In this document: one piece after another, positions 60,003-64,000 of the stretch
Layout of the letters: each line of letters begins with the position of its first letter
Numbering within the stretch: position 1 is the first letter of the stretch
Origin: Trichomonas vaginalis G3
Lineage: Eukaryota > Parabasalia > Trichomonadida > Trichomonadidae
Reading direction: 5' to 3'
Assembly (NCBI RefSeq): GCF_026262505.1
Contig: NC_067207.1
Location: 13,918,082-13,982,081 of the forward strand
Length of the DNA stretch: 64,000 nucleotides
Translations under genes and position numbers: made by a program
Notes under the pieces: model-generated
Databases searched by the model: none
Seen by the model: only the letters and a program-made list of their open reading frames with translations
What the model was told of the DNA's origin: nothing

Positions 60003-60621
60003 TTCCTGTTCTTACATACAAAATAAAAAAATAAAAAAAAATAAAACTAACGCTATTTTTTATTTTTTCTATCTTGTATAAAAGATATGATTTCAGGGAG
60101 TTTTTTTACGATTTTCATGAGTTTTATGCAAGACCGAGAAAAGTCGGTCTTGCAATTTTTCACGATTTTCATAGAGTTTTTTTACGATTTTCGAATGGAA
60201 TCTCTACCCTCGGTTTTCCGAGGGTAGCAAACATATGAGGAAATTCATGAAATTTGGTCATTTTTTCAGCAAAAATATATTTTAGATCTAACCAGGTCCC
60301 TCGGTCCCTCGGTCCCTCGGTCAAATGAACTTCTCTGAAAAAGTGTGACAACATGACATTTTGACAACAACACAGGAGATAGATTTCTTCGTCAATGTTT
60401 TGTTGAGACTTCATCGTCAATGAGTGTAAATCAGACAAAAATATATTTTAGGTGAAGAGGTGAGATCTCACCTGTTTTCTCACCTCTTTTCTCACCCCAT
60501 ATGTCCTTACTGAAAAAAGTACGTGTTCCATATGTCATTTTACTCAGAATTCAGCAAAAATATATTTTAGGTGAAGAGGTGAGATCTCACCTGTTTTCTC
60601 ACCTGTTTTCTCACCTCTTTT
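60003..60621. repeat. Gene-poor stretch with hairpins, KilA-N fragment and palindrome repeats
   Basis: Stem-loop 60128-60153 (arms gcaagaccga/tcggtcttgc). KilA-N fragment near 60170-60250 containing a 10-bp-arm hairpin (60204-60227, ctaccctcgg/ccgagggtag). A block shared with B (60298-60380). AGATCT-palindrome cores at 60459-60472 and 60578-60591. No gene seen. Confidence 0.75.
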
Positions 60622-61536
60622 TCACAAGCGTTTTACATGAATTGTACGATGTATATTTGAAATTCTAAACAGTTTTGTAGCTTCTATTTCTTCTGTCAGT
60701 ATGTCAAAAGTTTTAACAATGCCGAAGGTTTCTTTATATTTCTTCTTGACATCTGAAAGAAGGAAATCGTCAGCTGTTGGATAGTTTTTGTTTAGAAATG
60801 TCAACATGTCCATTTTATCTTCTGCTGGTTTCTCTGCTTCGTCCTTTAAATCAGCATAGTCGTTTCGCATTCTTTCTATCTCTTTGACGGAGTAGTTATA
60901 TTTCCTCATTGCTGCTTTACATTTAGAACATTGTGGGTTCATTTTAGCATTGTACATTGAAATAAAACCTGCAAGTATGACTAAGGCGTCAATGGTTTTC
61001 TTTAACTCAAAAGTTGCTGGTTTTATCTGTTCGTTCCATACTTTACCTCTTTTATCTTTATCTCTTATCTGCCATACACATTTTGCAACTAACGAAACAA
61101 AGTTGTCGTAGGTCTTAAATTCTTCAGATTTGTATATGTCAGAGATGTTCTTATATAACATATCGCAATCTTTGTCCATAACTTTGTGGTTGCAATGAAA
61201 TCCAAGAAACTCATAGTTTACCTTACGTATGAACTTCTTGGTTTCTACTGAGTCAGTTGCTTTGACTTCTATTTCATCGAATTCTGGAATAGTGAGCTTT
61301 TGTTGTTGTATTTCAGGAAGTTTAGGTAGATGGTCAATAATATCCTGCATTTCATAAAGATATTCTTCATTTGTTTCATCTTTCGCACTACAGTCTAAAT
61401 CTCCTTGGAGAAGTTCTTGCTTTATCTTCTGGATTTCTGTTTCGAAAGTATATGAAGAAGGAATGAAGCTTTTCATCTCTACTAACATTGAAGTTGGGTT
61501 CATGACTAACGAGTTTGGTGAAGTTGTTGCTAACAT
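60622..61536 (-). CDS. 304-aa cargo protein, element C copy
   Basis: Whole, near-identical to the copies at 7435 and 32777, with the NPQCSKCKAAMRKYNYS and HCNHKVMDKDCD motifs. Bounded by palindrome repeats at 60553-60620 and 61610-61672. Confidence 0.75.
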   Translation of the reverse strand: MLATTSPNSLVMNPTSMLVEMKSFIPSSYTFETEIQKIKQELLQGDLDCSAKDETNEEYLYEMQDIIDHLPKLPEIQQQKLTIPEFDEIEVKATDSVETKKFIRKVNYEFLGFHCNHKVMDKDCDMLYKNISDIYKSEEFKTYDNFVSLVAKCVWQIRDKDKRGKVWNEQIKPATFELKKTIDALVILAGFISMYNAKMNPQCSKCKAAMRKYNYSVKEIERMRNDYADLKDEAEKPAEDKMDMLTFLNKNYPTADDFLLSDVKKKYKETFGIVKTFDILTEEIEATKLFRISNIHRTIHVKRL

Positions 61537-61609
61537 GTTCTTACAATAAAAATAAAAAATATTTTTTAAAAAAAACTAAAATATATTTTTTATCTTAAGG
61601 AAATTCATG

Positions 61610-61675
61610 AAAATTCAACGGGTGAGAAAAGAGGTGAGATCTCACCTCTTCACCTAAAATATATTTTTGCTGAGT
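61610..61675. repeat. AGATCT-palindrome repeat bordering the 304-aa cassette, element C
   Basis: Core at 61633-61646, followed by cttcacctaaaatatattttt; inverted relative to the copy at 60553-60620. Confidence 0.85.
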
Positions 61676-61920
61676 AAAATGAGTTTTGTGTGTTTTCTAC
61701 GGTGGAGCCAAAAATGGCTCGACCTCAAAACAAGCATTTCGTGAAGAATATACCAACCCGCGGAATTCCGCGGGTTGCTTTTTATACAAAACATTGACGA
61801 TGAAGTCTCAACAAAACAAGCATTTTGTGAAGAATATACCAACCGCCGGAATTCCGCGGGTTGCTTTTTATATACAAAATTCAAGAGTTTTGTGTGTTTT
61901 CTACGATGGTACAAAAAAAT
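61676..61920. repeat. Two-fold repeat with perfect palindrome hairpins
   Basis: Strings gttttgtgtgttttctacg occur twice (about 61683 and 61889) and ggttgctttttata twice. A perfect 24-bp palindrome with arms caacccgcgg/ccgcgggttg around aatt lies at 61754-61777, with an imperfect copy near 61841-61863. A gagcc/ggctc hairpin lies near 61704-61720. Confidence 0.75.
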
Positions 61921-61923
61921 GGT

Positions 61924-62250
61924 TCATTTACTCACAATATTTTTGTACAAAAAAGGACCCCAAACTTTTAACCTCTCTTCTGCAGCTTCTAATGAAACTT
62001 TAGCGAGTTCATATTCTCTAAATTCTCTCTTTAAATCTTCTTGTTCCCATTGGTCTAGTTCGTATGGAGAGTCTCTATAACCAGAACATATCTCACGTTC
62101 ATGTTCTATTTGTTTTTCATGCATTTTTCTAACTTCTTCTTCGAACAAAGGTTTAGCATTCTCTACTGTATCTTCAAGTTCTTCTTCATCTAATTTCTCT
62201 ACGTAAGACTTCAATACCGTTATAGGTGCCTTTTGTGAATGTTTCGCCAT
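61924..62250 (-). CDS. Charged coiled-coil accessory protein, 108 aa
   Basis: Frame MAKHSQKAPITVLKSYVEKL with a long Glu/Lys-rich helical run over residues 10-95. No homologue in A or B; it fills the cassette position that holds the 31896 gene in B. Function unknown. Confidence 0.5.
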   Translation of the reverse strand: MAKHSQKAPITVLKSYVEKLDEEELEDTVENAKPLFEEEVRKMHEKQIEHEREICSGYRDSPYELDQWEQEDLKREFREYELAKVSLEAAEERLKVWGPFLYKNIVSK

Positions 62251-62317
62251 TAGATTTGTTCGTGAACGTTTTTGCTTCGACTGTCATACTGTTCTTACAA
62301 TAAAAATAAAAAATATT

Positions 62318-62380
62318 TTTGGCTTAACCGTCGGACATTCGTTTGTGGCTTAACCGTCGGACCACAACGATAAAAATCTC
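62318..62380. repeat. Two copies of the proline-rich gene leader
   Basis: ggcttaaccgtcggac appears twice in tandem, the reverse complement of the leader that precedes MSDVPP in A and B. The gene itself is absent. Confidence 0.65.
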
Positions 62381-62419
62381 ATTTTAACTCACTTTTTTTC
62401 TATCTTAAGGAAATTCATG

Positions 62420-62490
62420 AAAATTCAAGAGGGTGAAAAAACAGGTGAGAAAACAGGTGAGATCTCACCTCTTCACCTAAAATATATTTT
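62420..62490. repeat. AGATCT-palindrome repeat at the end of the 286-aa gene
   Basis: Core 62456-62469, touching the stop codon of 62491-63351, the same junction as 31797-31870 in B. Confidence 0.85.
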
Positions 62491-63351
62491 TCAGTACTTT
62501 TTCAGCACTTTTCCGTAGTTGTATATGAAAGACAATTCGAGATAAAAGTCATAGTACAATGGTATAATATGCTGCACACCGTTTGTTGTGAACCAGACTT
62601 GAAAGTCAGAGAAACTGTTACTAGGTGGTTCGTAGAATTTAGAAGCAAAGTCATAAAAGTCCTTACCGATACACAGAAAACTGTTGTTGCTTGAACTGAA
62701 ACTTGCATGACACATGACATTTTGAGGGTCGAAGACGTTTCTATAAACTGTCAAATCTGTTGGTGGGAGTATAAATTTAAACGGACCGTCAGGTGGCAAT
62801 GGTTCGTTCTGGTTTAGTAACCGAAGAAATTGTGCCCAAGAACGTTTGTCCACCCCCCAATATAAAAACTCTGTATCTCTTGGAGGGTTATTTTCAATCC
62901 TTTGAAATGAAACTGTGGAATTCATCTTGTCGTATTCTAGTTTCAGATAGTATGTTCCATTTAGTAAAGAGTGGTATTTTTCTTGAAATTCCCAGTAGTA
63001 TTTGTTCATTTGAGTTTGAAAGTCATTTAGAGTTTTTTCAAGACTTTCGTCTGAACGAATTGTAAAGATTTTCATTTCGTCAAATTTTTCTATTAGACCA
63101 TCAGAACCTTTATACTGACCATGAAAATATACTGCGAACATAAACGCGTTAGTTCTATTTGAAAACAAAACTCTTCTAAATCCTATTGCCTTTGCATCTG
63201 AAGGACTTTGAAGCCAACGAATTGGATAGTCAAACCTGTATGTACGGGATGAAATTTCTTCATCTGAAATATTCCTGCCAGCATTTGTGAAGATATAGTC
63301 TAACGGTTTTGTATCTGCTACTTTTGTTCTTTGTTTTTCAACCTGAAGCAT
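62491..63351 (-). CDS. 286-aa Maverick protein, whole copy
   Basis: Starts MLQVEKQRTKVADTKPLDYI. Landmarks: YRFDYPIRWLQSPSDAKAIG, FMFAVYFHGQYKGSDG, WAQFLRLLNQNEPLPPDGPF and a C-terminal SFLCIGKDFYDFASKF. Beta-strand-rich composition. No family recognised. A paralogue lies next to the fibre-like gene in B, which hints at a vertex or attachment protein. Confidence 0.6.
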   Translation of the reverse strand: MLQVEKQRTKVADTKPLDYIFTNAGRNISDEEISSRTYRFDYPIRWLQSPSDAKAIGFRRVLFSNRTNAFMFAVYFHGQYKGSDGLIEKFDEMKIFTIRSDESLEKTLNDFQTQMNKYYWEFQEKYHSLLNGTYYLKLEYDKMNSTVSFQRIENNPPRDTEFLYWGVDKRSWAQFLRLLNQNEPLPPDGPFKFILPPTDLTVYRNVFDPQNVMCHASFSSSNNSFLCIGKDFYDFASKFYEPPSNSFSDFQVWFTTNGVQHIIPLYYDFYLELSFIYNYGKVLKKY

Positions 63352-63387
63352 TTTATATATGTAAAAATATACTGTTTTAAAAATGTT

Positions 63388-63972
63388 TTAAAATGGTATG
63401 CCATATAGCTTCTTGAATTTGTTAAGAAATATTTTAACGTTTTTTCCATCTGTATCTCTAGTGTTTACATAAGCACAGCCTTCCTTAGTAAAACATACTT
63501 GTAATTTCCTATAGTTTACGCCGGTATAAAAGTAGAAAGAGTCCTGTTCTTCGCTATAGTAGTAAAACTCAAACGTATGCTTACCATAGTCTGTAATTTC
63601 AATTGTTTCATCTTCTAGTTCGTCGACAAATTCGAATACTATATCTCCAAATTTGCCTTTGTTCTTATTGTTTTCAGAACGAGTAACCCAACGTAAATTT
63701 TCAAGTCTATTGTCATTTCTTATATGGTTTATATGGTCTACAAAAGGTAGATTGTTAGAGTTCGGTATAAAATGAGTTGCAATGACAACATGTTTAAGAT
63801 AGTTTTTTCCACCCATCCTCATAATAGCATATCCTTTATTTCCCTCACATTCGCTTAAAACTCTTTTTGTCTTTTTGTTTCTGACTTCAAATGACTCACA
63901 ACAGTGAATTTCATATTTCTCATCTAACAAACAAGTTTCCCAACGGTCCTTTCCAACAAACTCAGCGTACAT
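63388..63972 (-). CDS. HNH homing-type endonuclease, element C copy
   Basis: Whole 194-aa frame MYAEFVGKDRWETCLLDEKY with HVVIATHFIPNS, VDHINHIRNDNRLENLRW and SENNKNK. Same family as 30313-30897 but with several substitutions. An AT-rich box follows to the window edge, beyond which the polymerase is expected. Confidence 0.8.
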   Translation of the reverse strand: MYAEFVGKDRWETCLLDEKYEIHCCESFEVRNKKTKRVLSECEGNKGYAIMRMGGKNYLKHVVIATHFIPNSNNLPFVDHINHIRNDNRLENLRWVTRSENNKNKGKFGDIVFEFVDELEDETIEITDYGKHTFEFYYYSEEQDSFYFYTGVNYRKLQVCFTKEGCAYVNTRDTDGKNVKIFLNKFKKLYGIPF

Positions 63973-64000
63973 TTCAAATAAAATAAAAAAATATTTTTTT

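Larger units (their letters stand above)
47805..64000. mobile_element. Maverick/Polinton element C (partial, right part outside window), inverted relative to A and B
   Basis: Starts with an A-rich tract and gggattggggcttcc at its left end and runs through the backbone in reverse: basic coiled-coil, 449-aa protein, capsids, helicase, ATPase, accessory region, HNH. It leaves the window just past the HNH gene, where the polymerase is expected. Broken, with about fifteen disruptions in the visible part; several genes are whole. Closeness to A and B indicates a recent copy. Confidence 0.9.

Noticed and set aside
61754-61777. Bacterial rho-independent terminator
   Set aside because: The shape fits, but the host is a eukaryote and the palindrome belongs to a local repeat family; it is reported only as a structural oddity.
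1-64000. tRNA or rRNA genes
   Set aside because: No cloverleaf with the expected box sequences and no rRNA-like stretch was noticed, though this was judged by eye only.

Overview
The window is AT-rich, repeat-dense eukaryotic DNA, most likely from the parabasalid protist Trichomonas vaginalis. Three large Maverick/Polinton elements (protein-primed B-family polymerase, retroviral-type integrase, packaging ATPase, major and minor capsid proteins) fill more than 95% of it. Between two of them sits one intronless ankyrin-repeat gene in the style of the large T. vaginalis ankyrin families. The species call rests on recognising these families and was not tested by a search.

Layout. Element A (1-20337) enters at its integrase gene and ends in a long T-tract. 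Host DNA follows (20338-21028). Element B (21029-45838, about 24.8 kb) is present end to end, has terminal inverted repeats and is flanked by TTCATT on both sides, as expected of a 6-bp target duplication. Host DNA with the ankyrin gene follows (45839 to about 47804). Element C (about 47805 to the window end) lies in the opposite orientation and leaves the window at an HNH gene. All three are broken copies, with very roughly fifteen to twenty disruptions each, although many single genes are whole. They resemble each other so closely that they look young.

Shared backbone, read from the integrase side: amphipathic pVI-like protein, two small genes, polymerase, accessory region, A32-type packaging ATPase, two small conserved genes, SF3 helicase, minor capsid protein, small conserved genes, major capsid protein, a 449-residue protein (A and C) and a basic coiled-coil core-like protein. 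B also shows the left arm: a Dam-like adenine methyltransferase, a tiny membrane protein, an amphipathic peptide and a phage-tail-fibre-like gene opposite the integrase.

The most interesting part is the interval between polymerase and packaging ATPase. It carries different gene sets in A, B and C (HNH nucleases, KilA-N proteins, a KilA-N/GIY-YIG-like protein, coiled-coil and proline-rich proteins). Its genes are bounded by inverted repeats centred on AGATCT palindromes and by 22-bp hairpin minisatellites. In several repeat classes the architecture is kept while the stem bases differ on both arms together. The same pattern recurs in the terminal repeats. I read this as a cassette-exchange region with structure-conserved, sequence-variable hairpins; the mechanism is unknown and this reading is inference.
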